DNA of 35,869 nucleotides from an uncultured Bacteroides sp. (GCA_947074205.1 CAMTOQ010000034.1:1-35869), one strand, 5' to 3'. Shown: positions 24,858 to 34,662, counted from the stretch's first letter. Made by a program: numbers and translations. Notes: generated from the sequence alone by a model not told the origin.

Positions 24858-26201
24858 ATGGGTAAAATTAGTAAACTAATAGGTAAGAGAGTGTTTTTGG
24901 CGATGGCCTCATTTATGCTTGTATTGCCTTCTATGGGACAAGATGTTGTAGGGGTACTCCACTTGACTCTTGATGAGGCTATTGCCATAGCCCTCGAAGA
25001 AAACCCCACTATTCAGATTGCCGATGAAGAGGTGGCATTGAAAAAGGTAGCGGACAAGGAGTCGTGGCAGAATCTTTTGCCGGAGGCTTCTATTTCGGTT
25101 GGACTGGACCATACGATTAAGGCTGCCGAGATGAAGCTTGGCGGTCAGTCTTTTAAGATGGGACAAGATAACTCGAATACCGGTAGCGCCGGACTTTCTG
25201 TTAGCCTGCCTATTTTTGCGCCAGCGGTCTACAAAGCAATGTCGATTAGCAAGTCGGATATCAACCTAGCTTTGGAGCAATCGCGTGCTACACGACAAGA
25301 TCTAGTGAACCAAGTGACGAAAGCCTACTATCAGCTGATGTTGACACAGGACACCTATGAAGTGATGCAGGCTAGCTACAAATTGGCAGAAGACAATTTC
25401 AATATTGCCAATGCTAAGTACGAGCAAGGTACAGTGAGCGAGTTTGATAAGATTAGTTCTGAGGTGCAGATGCGCAGCACTAAGCCTGCTGTCGTTTCGG
25501 CTGCCAACGCTATTGTACTCTCTAAACTTCAACTAAAGGTGTTGATGGGGGTTACCGAAAATGTGGATGTTGTCATCAAAGATAGTTTGGCTGCCTATGA
25601 ATCTGAAGTGTTTGCCAACGAACTTACTGCCGGCAACGAGTCGTTAGAAAACAACACGACGTTGAAGCAATTGAATATTAACGAGAAAATGCTCGAACAA
25701 AATATTAAGTTGTTACGTACCAATTTTCTCCCCACTCTCGGTGTCTCTTTCTCGTATAACTATCAGTCGCTCTACAATAAAAGCTGGAATCTTTTCGACT
25801 ATGCATGGGCCAATAGTTCATCGTTGATGTTCAATCTTAGTATACCCATCTATCGTGCTGGCAACTTTACCAAGATGAAGTCTGCACGTATCGAACTACT
25901 AAAACTCGACTTGAATAAAACCAATACAAAACGCAACCTCAACATGATGGTGAAAAGCTATCGCAACAATATGATGGCTAGCTCCGAACAAGTGTCTAGT
26001 AACAAAGAGAATGTGTTTCAAGCTGAAAAGGCCGTGCAGATTGCCGGCAAACGTTATGAAGTGGGTAAGGGCACTGTGCTCGAGTTGAACTCGTCGCAGG
26101 TTTCTCTTACAGAGGCGCAACTGGTTTACAATCAATCGATCTATGACTACTTAGTGGCTAAAGCCGACTTGAATCAGGTTTTGGGCGCAGACAACTATTA
26201 A
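24858..26201 (+). CDS. TolC-family outer-membrane channel of the multidrug-type pump
   Basis: Outer-membrane factor, 447 aa. A signal segment (about 10-27, RVFLAMASFMLVLPSMGQ) is followed by the two-fold repeat of the family, with helices such as HLTLDEAIAIALEENPTIQIADEEVALKKVADKESW and a strand segment ASISVGLDHTIKAAEMKLGG. The second half repeats the plan, ending RYEVGKGTVLELNSSQVSLTEAQLVYNQSIYDYLVAKADLNQVLG. It is clearly distinct from the channel at 15480. The adaptor gene follows after 43 bp. Confidence 0.93.
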   Translation: MGKISKLIGKRVFLAMASFMLVLPSMGQDVVGVLHLTLDEAIAIALEENPTIQIADEEVALKKVADKESWQNLLPEASISVGLDHTIKAAEMKLGGQSFKMGQDNSNTGSAGLSVSLPIFAPAVYKAMSISKSDINLALEQSRATRQDLVNQVTKAYYQLMLTQDTYEVMQASYKLAEDNFNIANAKYEQGTVSEFDKISSEVQMRSTKPAVVSAANAIVLSKLQLKVLMGVTENVDVVIKDSLAAYESEVFANELTAGNESLENNTTLKQLNINEKMLEQNIKLLRTNFLPTLGVSFSYNYQSLYNKSWNLFDYAWANSSSLMFNLSIPIYRAGNFTKMKSARIELLKLDLNKTNTKRNLNMMVKSYRNNMMASSEQVSSNKENVFQAEKAVQIAGKRYEVGKGTVLELNSSQVSLTEAQLVYNQSIYDYLVAKADLNQVLGADNY

Positions 26202-26244
26202 TGTATATTCAAACTAGGTAATAAACAAAATAAAGATATAGAGT

Positions 26245-27267
26245 ATGAGAAAGAGTTTTCAATTATTAGCACTGTTTGCCACACTCTTCTTTACAGCCTG
26301 TACGAGTGGCAGTAAGGAGCAAAAAGAGGTAGTGGTTGTAGAAGAAAAACCACGTGTGAAGTTGGCTGAAGTACAAAAGACGGAGGTTCAGCAAACGCAA
26401 GACTACACAGCTACTGTAGAGGCGGAGGTGAAGAACAATATTCAGCCTTCTACACCTGTTCGTATCGAGAAGATCAATGTAGAGGTAGGCGACCGTGTGC
26501 GCAAAGGTCAAAAGTTGGTGCAGATGGATGCAGCTAACCTTCGCCAGATGAAGTTGCAACTGGAAAACAAACGTACAGAGTTCAACCGCACCGATGAGTT
26601 GTACAAAATTGGTGGTGCTTCTCGTTCGGAATGGGATGCACAAAAGATGGCACTTGATGTGCAAGAATCTGCTTACAACAATCTGATGGAAAATACATCA
26701 TTGGAAAGTCCTATCGATGGTATCATCACTGCTCGTAACTACGACAATGGTGATATGTATAGCGGTGGCAACCCTGTGTTGGTGGTCGAACAAATCACTC
26801 CGGTAAAGTTGCTCATCAATGTATCTGAGGGCTACTTCAAAGATGTGAAGAAGGGCGAAGATGTAGAAGTGACTCTTGATGTATATGGTGACGAGAAGTT
26901 TAAAGGTAAAGTAAACTTAGTCTATCCTACTATTGACCCTGCTACACGTACATTCCCTGTAGAAATTCGTTTGGACAACAGAGACCAACGTATTCGTCCG
27001 GGTATGTTTGCTAGAGCTTCTTTGAGCTTCGGCTCGGCCGAAAACGTGGTAGTTCCCGATCTTGCTATCGTGAAGCAAGCCGGTTCGGGCGATCGCTATG
27101 TATATGTATATAACCCTGATGGTACGGTGAGCTACAATAAAGTGGAACTAGGTCGTCGCATGGGCGATATGTACGAATTGAAATCGGGTGTGGCCGATGG
27201 TTCGAAAGTCGTTGTGGCTGGACAAGCAAAACTACTCAATGGTATTGCTGTGGATGTAGAGAAATAA
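26245..27267 (+). CDS. RND efflux periplasmic adaptor, AcrA-like lipoprotein
   Basis: Membrane-fusion protein of the multidrug-type pump, 340 aa. The lipobox FTAC places the acylated Cys near residue 19 (LALFATLFFTACTSGS). A lipoyl half-domain (VEAEVKNNIQPSTPVRIEKINVEVGDRVRKGQKLVQMD), a short helical hairpin, the second lipoyl half (SPIDGIITARNYDNGDMY) and a beta-barrel follow. The His-rich linker of the adaptor at 11134 is missing, in line with a non-metal substrate. It lies 40 bp before the pump gene. Confidence 0.93.
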   Translation: MRKSFQLLALFATLFFTACTSGSKEQKEVVVVEEKPRVKLAEVQKTEVQQTQDYTATVEAEVKNNIQPSTPVRIEKINVEVGDRVRKGQKLVQMDAANLRQMKLQLENKRTEFNRTDELYKIGGASRSEWDAQKMALDVQESAYNNLMENTSLESPIDGIITARNYDNGDMYSGGNPVLVVEQITPVKLLINVSEGYFKDVKKGEDVEVTLDVYGDEKFKGKVNLVYPTIDPATRTFPVEIRLDNRDQRIRPGMFARASLSFGSAENVVVPDLAIVKQAGSGDRYVYVYNPDGTVSYNKVELGRRMGDMYELKSGVADGSKVVVAGQAKLLNGIAVDVEK

Positions 27268-27307
27268 GAATATCAATAGCATAACCTCAACAAAATAAAG
27301 AAAGAAT

Positions 27308-30300
27308 ATGAGTTTATACGAAGGAGCTGTTAAGAAGCCAATCATGACCTCACTCTGCTTTGTTGCAGTGATGATTTTTGGTCTATACTCATTGTCACGA
27401 CTCCCGATTGACCTCTATCCGGATATTGAGACCAACACCATCATGGTGATGACGGCCTATCCGGGAGCTAGTGCATCGGATATAGAAAATAACGTGACAA
27501 GACCCCTTGAGAATACTTTGAACTCGGTGAGTAACCTAAAAAATGTGACTTCCCGTTCGTCTGAGAATATGTCTGTTATCACGCTCGAATTTGAGTATGG
27601 CAACGATATTGATGTGCTCACCAATGATGTTCGCGATAAGCTGGATATGGTGAGTTCGCAGTTGCCCGATGATGCAGAAACACCAATCATCTTTAAGTTT
27701 AGTACGGATATGATTCCTATTGTACTGCTCTCGGTACAAGCTAATGAGAGTCAATCTGCTCTTTACAAGATATTGGACGACCGCGTGGTGAATCCATTGG
27801 CTCGTATCCCTGGAGTGGGTACAGTGTCTATCAGTGGTGCGCCTCAACGCGAGATTCAGGTTTATGTCGATCCGGTGAAGATGGAGGCCTACAATCTATC
27901 TGTAGAGACCATCAGTAGCATCATCGGTATGGAAAACCGCAACGTGCCCGGTGGTAACTTTGATATAGGTAATGAGACCTATTCGCTACGTGTGGAGGGT
28001 GAGTTCAAGGACTCTAATCAGTTAGATAATATTGTTGTAGGTAGCTTCAATGGCGCCAACGTCTACTTGCGCGATGTGGCAAGAGTGGTGGATACCGTAG
28101 AAGAGCGTGCCCAACAGACCTTTAATAATGGCGAACAAGGTGCCATGATTATTGTTCAAAAGCAGTCGGGAGCCAATTCGGTAGAGATCTCCGAAAAGGT
28201 GGCCGAGATGCTTCCCCGTTTGCAAAAGAACCTGCCAAGTGATGTGAAGCTGGGTGTGATTGTCGATACCTCTGATAATATCTTGAATACTATCGACTCG
28301 TTGACAGAAACTGTACTCTACGCCTTGCTGTTTGTAGTTATCGTAGTATTCCTCTTCTTAGGACGCTGGCGTGCTACCTTGATTATCTGTATCACCATCC
28401 CCTTGTCACTGATAGCATCATTTATCTATCTGGCGGCTTCGGGAAATACAATCAATATCATCTCGCTATCGTCTCTCTCTATCGCTATCGGTATGGTGGT
28501 GGATGATGCTATCGTGGTATTGGAAAACGTGACCTCGCACATTGAACGTGGTGCCGAACCTAAGCAGGCGGCTATTCACGGTACCAACGAGGTGGCCATA
28601 TCTGTTGTGGCTTCTACATTGACTATGATTGCCGTGTTCTTCCCATTGACGTTGGTTAGTGGTATGTCGGGTGTATTGTTCCGTCAGTTGGGTTGGATGA
28701 TGTGTGCCATTATGTTTGTGTCTACAGTTGCTGCACTTACGCTTACACCGATGTTGTGTTCGCAGCTACTTCGTTTGCAGAAGAAGCAATCTAAGTTGTC
28801 TACAGCCTTCTTTAAACCAATCTTGGCAGTACTCGACTCGCTTGATAAGGGTTACGGTCAGATACTAAACTGGGCTGTGCGCCACCGTGCAATAGTGCTA
28901 TCGTGCTGTTTTGGATTCTTCTTACTGAGTCTTTTCTGTACGAAGTATATTGGTTCGGAGTTTTTCCCTCCACAAGATAATGGACGTATTGCCGTAAAGC
29001 TGGAGTTGCCTATCGGTACACGCGTGGAAAAGGCGAAGGAGTTGGCTACAGAACTTTCTAAATATTGGATAGCTAAATATCCCGACGTAATTAGAGTGTC
29101 CAACTTTACTGTTGGTCAAGCCGATTCGGACAACGTTTTCGCTTCCTTGCAAGAGAATGGTTCGCATATCATCTCGTTCAATATTACACTTTGCGATCCA
29201 GGAGATCGTAGCATCACCATGGCCAAAGTGTGTGATGAGATGCGTGAAGATTTAAAGAGATACCCGGAGTTTGCCAAAGCACAAGTTATCTTTGGGGGTA
29301 GTAATCAAGGGATGTCTGCACAAGCATCGGCCGACTTTGAAGTGTATGGATATAACCTTGAAGTAACCGATAGTGTGGCTGCCTACCTCAAAAAAGAGCT
29401 GTTGCAGGTAAAAGGTGTGTCGGAGGTAAACATCAGCCGAAGCGATTATCAACCCGAATATCAGGTAGATTTCGATCGTGAGAAGTTGGCTATTCACGGC
29501 CTCAATCTTACAACGGCTGCCAACTACTTGCGCAACCGAATCAATGGTGCTACTGCTTCTAAATATCGTGAAGATGGTGAAGAGTATGACATCAAGGTTC
29601 GTTATTCGCCTGAGTACCGTACTAGCCTAGATGATATTGAAAACATTTTGATCTATACTCCTGCGGGTACTGCTGTGCGTGTCAAGGATGTGGGTAAGGT
29701 GGTAGAGCGATTCAATCCTCCAACCATTGAGCGTAAGAATCGTGAACGTATCGTTACCGTTTCTGCTATTATCTCGGGTGCGCCTATGAGTAGTGTAGTA
29801 ACAGCGGGTGAGAACATCATCGATAATATGAAGATGCCTGCCGATATAACTGTACAGATTGCCGGTTCATACGAAGACCAACAAGATTCGTTCCGCGACC
29901 TTGGTACTTTGGCTGTGATGATTGTGCTACTTGTATTCATCGTAATGGCCGCACAGTTCGAGTCGTTGACCTATCCGTTCATCTTGATGATCTCTATACC
30001 TTTCGCCTTTAGTGGTGTGCTGATGGCACTTTTCGTCACCAACACTACTTTAAGTGTGATGAGTTTGCTCGGGGGAATCATGTTGATTGGTATCGTTGTG
30101 AAGAATGGTATTGTTCTTATCGACTACACCATCCTTTGCCGTGAGCGTGGACAGTCGGTAATCAACTCTGTGATTACTGCTGGTAAGAGCCGTCTTCGTC
30201 CGGTATTGATGACTACCGCTACTACCATTCTAGGTATGATACCGATGGCTGTGGGCACCGGTCAAGGTTCGGAGATGTGGAACCCAATGGCTATTGCCGT

Positions 30301-30469
30301 AATTGGTGGTCTAGCCGTATCTACTCTATTCACGCTGATCTATGTACCAACAATGTACTGTGTATTTGGTGGTGTAGGTGTGAAACGTCAACGTCGTAAG
30401 ATGAAAAATCAAATGGCGCTAGAAGAGTATTTCCAAGCCCATAAAGACCAGATTGTAAAGAAGAAGTAA
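27308..30469 (+). CDS. RND efflux pump, AcrB/HAE-1-like
   Basis: Inner-membrane proton-driven exporter of 1053 aa. After TM1 comes LYPDIETNTIMVMTAYPGASASDIENNVTRPLENTLNSV, typical of the family, and TM4 has SIAIGMVVDDAIVVLENVTSHIERG with the paired Asp of the proton relay, of the HAE drug-efflux type. Late segments GGIMLIGIVVKNGIVLIDYT and RPVLMTTATTILGMIPMAVGTGQGSEMWNPMA complete the pattern. The cytoplasmic C-terminal tail is charged. Substrates cannot be predicted. A hairpin and then a PII-like gene follow. Confidence 0.93.
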   Translation: MSLYEGAVKKPIMTSLCFVAVMIFGLYSLSRLPIDLYPDIETNTIMVMTAYPGASASDIENNVTRPLENTLNSVSNLKNVTSRSSENMSVITLEFEYGNDIDVLTNDVRDKLDMVSSQLPDDAETPIIFKFSTDMIPIVLLSVQANESQSALYKILDDRVVNPLARIPGVGTVSISGAPQREIQVYVDPVKMEAYNLSVETISSIIGMENRNVPGGNFDIGNETYSLRVEGEFKDSNQLDNIVVGSFNGANVYLRDVARVVDTVEERAQQTFNNGEQGAMIIVQKQSGANSVEISEKVAEMLPRLQKNLPSDVKLGVIVDTSDNILNTIDSLTETVLYALLFVVIVVFLFLGRWRATLIICITIPLSLIASFIYLAASGNTINIISLSSLSIAIGMVVDDAIVVLENVTSHIERGAEPKQAAIHGTNEVAISVVASTLTMIAVFFPLTLVSGMSGVLFRQLGWMMCAIMFVSTVAALTLTPMLCSQLLRLQKKQSKLSTAFFKPILAVLDSLDKGYGQILNWAVRHRAIVLSCCFGFFLLSLFCTKYIGSEFFPPQDNGRIAVKLELPIGTRVEKAKELATELSKYWIAKYPDVIRVSNFTVGQADSDNVFASLQENGSHIISFNITLCDPGDRSITMAKVCDEMREDLKRYPEFAKAQVIFGGSNQGMSAQASADFEVYGYNLEVTDSVAAYLKKELLQVKGVSEVNISRSDYQPEYQVDFDREKLAIHGLNLTTAANYLRNRINGATASKYREDGEEYDIKVRYSPEYRTSLDDIENILIYTPAGTAVRVKDVGKVVERFNPPTIERKNRERIVTVSAIISGAPMSSVVTAGENIIDNMKMPADITVQIAGSYEDQQDSFRDLGTLAVMIVLLVFIVMAAQFESLTYPFILMISIPFAFSGVLMALFVTNTTLSVMSLLGGIMLIGIVVKNGIVLIDYTILCRERGQSVINSVITAGKSRLRPVLMTTATTILGMIPMAVGTGQGSEMWNPMAIAVIGGLAVSTLFTLIYVPTMYCVFGGVGVKRQRRKMKNQMALEEYFQAHKDQIVKKK

Positions 30470-30476
30470 ATAGACT

Positions 30477-30511
30477 CTTTGGGGAGGTTTAGATGTTAAT
30501 CCTCCCCGAAA
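30477..30511 (+). repeat. Strong intergenic hairpin between pump and PII-like gene
   Basis: CTTTGGGGAGG and CCTCCCCGAAAG pair over 11 bp with one bulged base (GC-rich core 30481-30487 with 30501-30507; loop 13 nt). No T-run follows. It could be a partial terminator or a processing site that sets the ratio of pump to PII-like protein. Confidence 0.5.
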
Positions 30512-30532
30512 GTATTAAAAACAGATAGAAGA

Positions 30533-30826
30533 ATGAAATCAGTACTAATTACATTTGACCAAGCTTTTTACGAGAGAATCATCGCTTTGCTCGATCGTCA
30601 GAGCTGCCGTGGCTTTACCTACCTAGATAAGGTGCAAGGTCGTGGATCGAAGACCGGAGAGCCTCACTTTGGCTCGCATGCATGGCCTAGTATGAACTCG
30701 GCCATTATTACAGTAGTTGATGATGAGAAGGTAGATCCATTGCTTGACGCGCTGCACAAGATGGACCTTCAAACTGAACAGCTTGGCTTGCGTGCCTTTG
30801 TTTGGAACATTGAACGCTCCATTTAA
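30533..30826 (+). CDS. Small PII-like protein of the RND operon
   Basis: A 97-aa protein whose start MKSVLITFDQAFYERIIALLDRQSCRGFTYLDKVQGRGSK and later SAIITVVDDEKVDPLLDALHKMD follow the beta-alpha-beta plan of PII proteins. It is shorter than GlnB and lacks a GlnB-like T-loop with the uridylylated Tyr. PII-like proteins have been reported next to RND metal pumps, and sensing of a small ligand to adjust a transporter is a reasonable guess. The mapping here is by sequence pattern and position only, 64 bp after the pump. A CutA-like or DUF3240-like assignment is an alternative. Confidence 0.7.
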   Translation: MKSVLITFDQAFYERIIALLDRQSCRGFTYLDKVQGRGSKTGEPHFGSHAWPSMNSAIITVVDDEKVDPLLDALHKMDLQTEQLGLRAFVWNIERSI

Positions 30827-30883
30827 ATAAGTTAATCATAATTCGGTGAGTGTGTTGAATTGCTACAGCTCACACGATTGTTG

Positions 30884-30919
30884 TAGAGCACGGTTTTTCC
30901 TTTGAAAAGCCGTGCTCTA
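30884..30919. terminator. Hairpin between the PII-like and esterase genes
   Basis: TAGAGCACGG (30884-30893) pairs with CCGTGCTCTA (30910-30919), and the inner TTTTTC/GAAAAG extends the stem to about 16 bp. The plus-strand tail TATTGTT is only modestly T-rich. Its place between convergent genes fits a terminator for either direction. Confidence 0.55.
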
Positions 30920-30953
30920 TATTGTTAAGGGGGCTATAAATAGAAGTAGTCGC

Positions 30954-32231
30954 CTAGTTTCCGTCTGGCTTTTGCACCTCTATAAAAGGACTATCATTCC
31001 AGTTGAAGCTATCGAAAGCGTCGGGCTGAGTAGGTGTATAAGTCTGATAGTCATCACGAAGGTACTGGATAAGTGGCAGATTGGCTGCTTTCATTCCCTC
31101 TATCACACACTTCGCTATCTGGTAGGCACCATAGGGATTGAAGTGAGTATTGTCAGCAAAGTCGTTAGTTTGCCCGGGATAGCTGCCTGCCGGATAATGT
31201 ACAAAAGCCCGTTTCGACTCATCCTCTCCCATTGCCTCATATAGAGTGCGCGTCATGGCATGTAAATCAATCAACGGAATATTCTCTTTTGCAGCCACCC
31301 AACGTGCAGCGTCGGGGTAATCGAGGTGGGTATCTTTTATCTTTCCATCTTCGCCAAAGCTACGTCGTTGTGTAGGCGTCACCAACACAGGATGTGCTCC
31401 GCGGGCTACGGCCTCGTCAATAAAAGTCTTCAGGTTGGTGGCGAATGAATAGTAAGCACCGATGCCGGGGCCGCGTTGCTTCTGGTCGTTATGGCCAAAC
31501 TCCACAAAGATATAGTCGCCAGGTTTCATTTGCGAGAGCAGCTTCTTCAATCGTTTGGCGGCAATAAAGGTATTGGCCGACTCGCCCGATTCGGCATAGT
31601 TGGCAAAGCAAACTTGCTCGTTGAAGAAACGAGGTATCATCTGCCCCCAGCTGGCCCAAGGCTCTTCATCTTGATCTACCACAGTAGAGTTTCCACAAAG
31701 AAATAGAGTAGGGATATCATCTACTCGCTCAATGATCAGTTGTGAAAGTTGTGGCTTATCACCATTGAACTCCAACGTTAGTTTATCGTCCCAATTGAGT
31801 TTGCTACGCTCCCGTGGCTTGATGTTTACCCACTCATCACCTTCGATTTGTGCATTTCGCTTGTTGATAACAAACTGGCAGGTGTCAATCTCTCCTTTGC
31901 GCGTTGCTCTATTTTCAAAGAACAGACGGCGCGATTCGCCACGGACAGTAGTCACGCCACTTTGCTTCTTACTCCCCACCAAGGCCGTTACCTTATAATT
32001 GCCGTCGGGCACCTTTACCGAAAAGAAGAAGGGTGCATTTGTTTTACTATTGGGTAGATACCCCATATCATAACCATATCCTTTGTCATCAGAATAGATA
32101 TCGCTAGGAGTCACTCTTACAAAGTTGTCTTTGGCATTTGGCGCATTGCCGAAATCGTATTTATAGGTTTGCGCTTGAATGGTGGCAGTGGCACACCAAG
32201 CAAAAGCTAGGATGATGGAACGTATTTTCAT
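30954..32231 (-). CDS. CE12-like rhamnogalacturonan acetylesterase
   Basis: Probable secreted esterase removing acetyl groups from pectic polysaccharides. The 425-aa protein has a signal peptide (about 1-20) and an N-terminal beta-sandwich-like domain (YKYDFGNAPNAKDNFVRVTPSDIYSDDKGYGYD). The SGNH hydrolase domain from about 172 has the catalytic Ser182 in LFLCGNSTVVDQ, Gly216 in YAESGESANTF, Asn248 in VEFGHND, and Asp360/His363 in DNTHFNPYG. The block order fits carbohydrate esterase family 12. It is divergent from the GH42 gene across a 243-bp regulatory gap. Acetylated rhamnogalacturonan is inferred from the family, not shown. Confidence 0.88.
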   Translation of the reverse strand: MKIRSIILAFAWCATATIQAQTYKYDFGNAPNAKDNFVRVTPSDIYSDDKGYGYDMGYLPNSKTNAPFFFSVKVPDGNYKVTALVGSKKQSGVTTVRGESRRLFFENRATRKGEIDTCQFVINKRNAQIEGDEWVNIKPRERSKLNWDDKLTLEFNGDKPQLSQLIIERVDDIPTLFLCGNSTVVDQDEEPWASWGQMIPRFFNEQVCFANYAESGESANTFIAAKRLKKLLSQMKPGDYIFVEFGHNDQKQRGPGIGAYYSFATNLKTFIDEAVARGAHPVLVTPTQRRSFGEDGKIKDTHLDYPDAARWVAAKENIPLIDLHAMTRTLYEAMGEDESKRAFVHYPAGSYPGQTNDFADNTHFNPYGAYQIAKCVIEGMKAANLPLIQYLRDDYQTYTPTQPDAFDSFNWNDSPFIEVQKPDGN

Positions 32232-32300
32232 AGCTATCGTTCAATTTATTGTTTCTGCTAAAATAGCGGGTTTCTCTCTATCTATACATGGATTGTAGTA

Positions 32301-32308
32301 CAAAACTA
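32301..32308 (-). promoter_or_regulatory. -7 box of the esterase gene
   Basis: TAGTTTTG on the minus strand is an exact TAnnTTTG, 70 bp from the ATG. There is no TTTG at -33, so an activator is likely needed; the palindromic site at 32348-32380 lies upstream on this strand too. Confidence 0.45.
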
Positions 32309-32347
32309 TATATTCTGCGGGTTTTCATCGCTTGTTTGTACTGTTTT

Positions 32348-32380
32348 CCATGCATCTGAACTAGGGTACAGATGCAATGG
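32348..32380. promoter_or_regulatory. Inverted repeat, candidate operator of the polysaccharide genes
   Basis: GCATCTG (32352-32358) and CAGATGC (32369-32375) are exact inverted copies 10 bp apart, and CCAT/ATGG extend them with a one-base slip. The left part, GCATCTGAACTAGGGTACA, recurs upstream of the SusC-like gene. It starts 41 bp before the GH42 -7 box and covers the -33 position. Confidence 0.6.
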
Positions 32381-32392
32381 AAAGCCATATTA

Positions 32393-32400
32393 TACTTTTG
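32393..32400 (+). promoter_or_regulatory. -7 box of the GH42 gene
   Basis: TACTTTTG, an exact TAnnTTTG, 75 bp before the ATG at 32475. No TTTG at -33; the operator motif sits there instead. Confidence 0.5.
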
Positions 32401-32474
32401 TTTCAGTTAATCGAATCAAATCCCGATAAGAGCGAAAGCTACTTGTTTGGGCATCATATGAAAAATAGTACAAC

Positions 32475-34553
32475 ATGAAAAGAAGTATTCTCTCCGCTCT
32501 GTTTGCTTGTTTGCTACTAGGGACAACCCAAGCACAGCAACCATGGTTCAACGACAACGACCTCACTCTGACAGGTACATACTACTATCCCGAACATTGG
32601 CCCGAAGATCAGTGGGAGCGCGATTTCAAGAAGATGAAAGAGCTAGGTTTTGAGTTTACTCATTTTGCTGAATTTGCCTGGGCACAACTAGAACCTGAAG
32701 AGGGGAAATATGACTTTGAATGGCTTGACAAAGCAGTGGCTATGGCTCATGCACAAGGCTTAAAAGTGGTGATGTGTACCTCTACCGCTACTCCACCGGT
32801 ATGGCTTAGTCGCAAATACCCCGAAATACTACTCAAACAAGAAGATGGTACGGTGCTCGATCATGGGGCACGTCAACATGCTTCGTTTGCTTCACCTGTC
32901 TATCGCGAGCTATCTTATAAGATGATAGAAGAGTTGGCCAAACACTACGGCAACGACTCACGCATCATGGGTTGGCAGCTCGACAATGAACCTGCCGTGC
33001 AGTTTGACTATAATCCGGCAGCCGAGGAAGCCTTTCGTGACTTCCTCCGTCAGAAGTACGACAATAATATCCAATCGCTAAACGATGCGTGGGGAACTGC
33101 TTTTTGGAGTGAGGTATATGCCGATTTCAACGAGATAACGCTTCCCAAAACAGCGCAGATGTTTATGAATCACCATCAGATATTAGACTATCGCCGCTTT
33201 GCTGCTTCGCAAACCAACGATTTTCTCAATGAACAAGCTAAGCTTATTAAGCAACATTCCAACAATCAGTGGGTCATCACCAACTATATCCCCAATTACG
33301 AGGAGGGGCATATTGGTGGTAGTCCCGAGCTAGACTTTCAATGCTACACACGCTATATGGTGTATGGCGACAACGAGGGCATCGGGCGTCGTGGGTATAG
33401 AGTGGGTAACCCTTTGCGTATCGCTCTCGCCAACGATTTCTTCCGTCCGTTTCAAGGTACTTATGGGGTGATGGAACTTCAACCGGGTCAGGTCAATTGG
33501 GGAGGTATCAACCCCCAACCATTGCCTGGTGCTGTACGACTTTGGCTTTGGAGCGTGTTTGCCGGAGGAAGTGACTTTGTATGCACCTATCGTTTTCGTC
33601 AACCGCTTTATGGAACAGAACAGTACCATTATGGTATAGTAGGCACCGATGGGGTGACAGTGACTCCCGGTGGCTATGAGTTTGAACAGTTTATTAATGA
33701 GATTAAAGAACTTCGTAAACGTAATGTGGCACGCGAAGTAAAGCCTGCTGACTATACGAACCGAAAAGCGGCTATCCTCTTCAATCATGAGAATTCGTGG
33801 AGCATCGAACGACAAAAGCAAAATCGCACTTGGAACACCTTTGCACATATCGAGAAATACTACAACGCACTTAAATCGTTTGGAGCGCCGGTAGACTTTA
33901 TCAATGAGTCGAAAGATCTCTCGGATTACCCTATTGTAATTGTTCCTGCTTACCAGCTAGCCGATGAGGCTCTTGTAGACCGTTGGATGGAGTATGCTAA
34001 AAACGGTGGTAACCTAGTGTTGACTTGTCGCACGGCACATAAAGACCGCTATGGTCGCCTGCCCGAGCGTCGATTTGGCTCTATGATAGACAAGCTCACC
34101 GGCAATGAGATGGAGTTTTACGACTTACTTCTGCCCGAAGATCCCGGTAAAGTGACGATGGATGGTAAAGAGTACACTTGGAATACATGGGGAGAAGTAT
34201 TGATTCCCGGTAAAGATTCGAAGGTGTGGGCTAGCTATTTGGATGAATTCTATGAAGGCAAACCGGCTATCACTACTCGCCAACTGGGTAAAGGTACCGT
34301 CACTTATGTGGGAGTGGATAGCAACAATGGTTTATTGGAAAAAGAGGTGTTGCAGAAACTCTATGGAGAGCTACAAATACCAATTATGGACTTGCCTTAT
34401 GGCGTGACTATGGAGTATCGCAACGGAATGGGCATCGTACTCAACTACGGTGATACCCCGTATGATTTTCCATTGCCTAAAAATGCAACAATATTGCTGG
34501 GGGAGACTAAAATACCTACTGCCGGCGTATTGGTTTTTGCACCGAAAGGCTGA
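32475..34553 (+). CDS. GH42 beta-galactosidase, exported
   Basis: Glycoside hydrolase family 42 enzyme, 692 aa, cleaving terminal beta-galactose, probably from galactans or oligosaccharides made by the linked system. A signal peptide (MKRSILSALFACLLLGTTQA) gives a periplasmic or surface enzyme. The TIM barrel starts with GTYYYPEHWPEDQWERDFKKMKELG, has acid/base Glu172 in GWQLDNEP and nucleophile Glu334 in YGVMELQPGQVNWG. The trimerisation-like domain (about 430-640) and a small C-terminal beta domain follow. It faces the same way as the SusC-like gene 199 bp downstream and shares an operator-like motif with it. Confidence 0.95.
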   Translation: MKRSILSALFACLLLGTTQAQQPWFNDNDLTLTGTYYYPEHWPEDQWERDFKKMKELGFEFTHFAEFAWAQLEPEEGKYDFEWLDKAVAMAHAQGLKVVMCTSTATPPVWLSRKYPEILLKQEDGTVLDHGARQHASFASPVYRELSYKMIEELAKHYGNDSRIMGWQLDNEPAVQFDYNPAAEEAFRDFLRQKYDNNIQSLNDAWGTAFWSEVYADFNEITLPKTAQMFMNHHQILDYRRFAASQTNDFLNEQAKLIKQHSNNQWVITNYIPNYEEGHIGGSPELDFQCYTRYMVYGDNEGIGRRGYRVGNPLRIALANDFFRPFQGTYGVMELQPGQVNWGGINPQPLPGAVRLWLWSVFAGGSDFVCTYRFRQPLYGTEQYHYGIVGTDGVTVTPGGYEFEQFINEIKELRKRNVAREVKPADYTNRKAAILFNHENSWSIERQKQNRTWNTFAHIEKYYNALKSFGAPVDFINESKDLSDYPIVIVPAYQLADEALVDRWMEYAKNGGNLVLTCRTAHKDRYGRLPERRFGSMIDKLTGNEMEFYDLLLPEDPGKVTMDGKEYTWNTWGEVLIPGKDSKVWASYLDEFYEGKPAITTRQLGKGTVTYVGVDSNNGLLEKEVLQKLYGELQIPIMDLPYGVTMEYRNGMGIVLNYGDTPYDFPLPKNATILLGETKIPTAGVLVFAPKG

Positions 34554-34620
34554 TTTTAAGGGCGTTTTAGTGGAAATAAGACGTACGTGGTTTAACTTTC
34601 CAAATAGTCCTATTTTCTAG

Positions 34621-34639
34621 GCATCTGTACTAGAATACA
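34621..34639 (+). promoter_or_regulatory. Second copy of the polysaccharide-gene operator motif
   Basis: GCATCTGTACTAGAATACA matches the GH42-upstream site at 16 of 19 positions. It starts 42 bp before the -7 box at 34663; in the GH42 promoter the distance is 41 bp. The right half of the palindrome is degenerate here. Confidence 0.6.
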
Positions 34640-34662
34640 TTGTATCTATTATACGTTAACAA

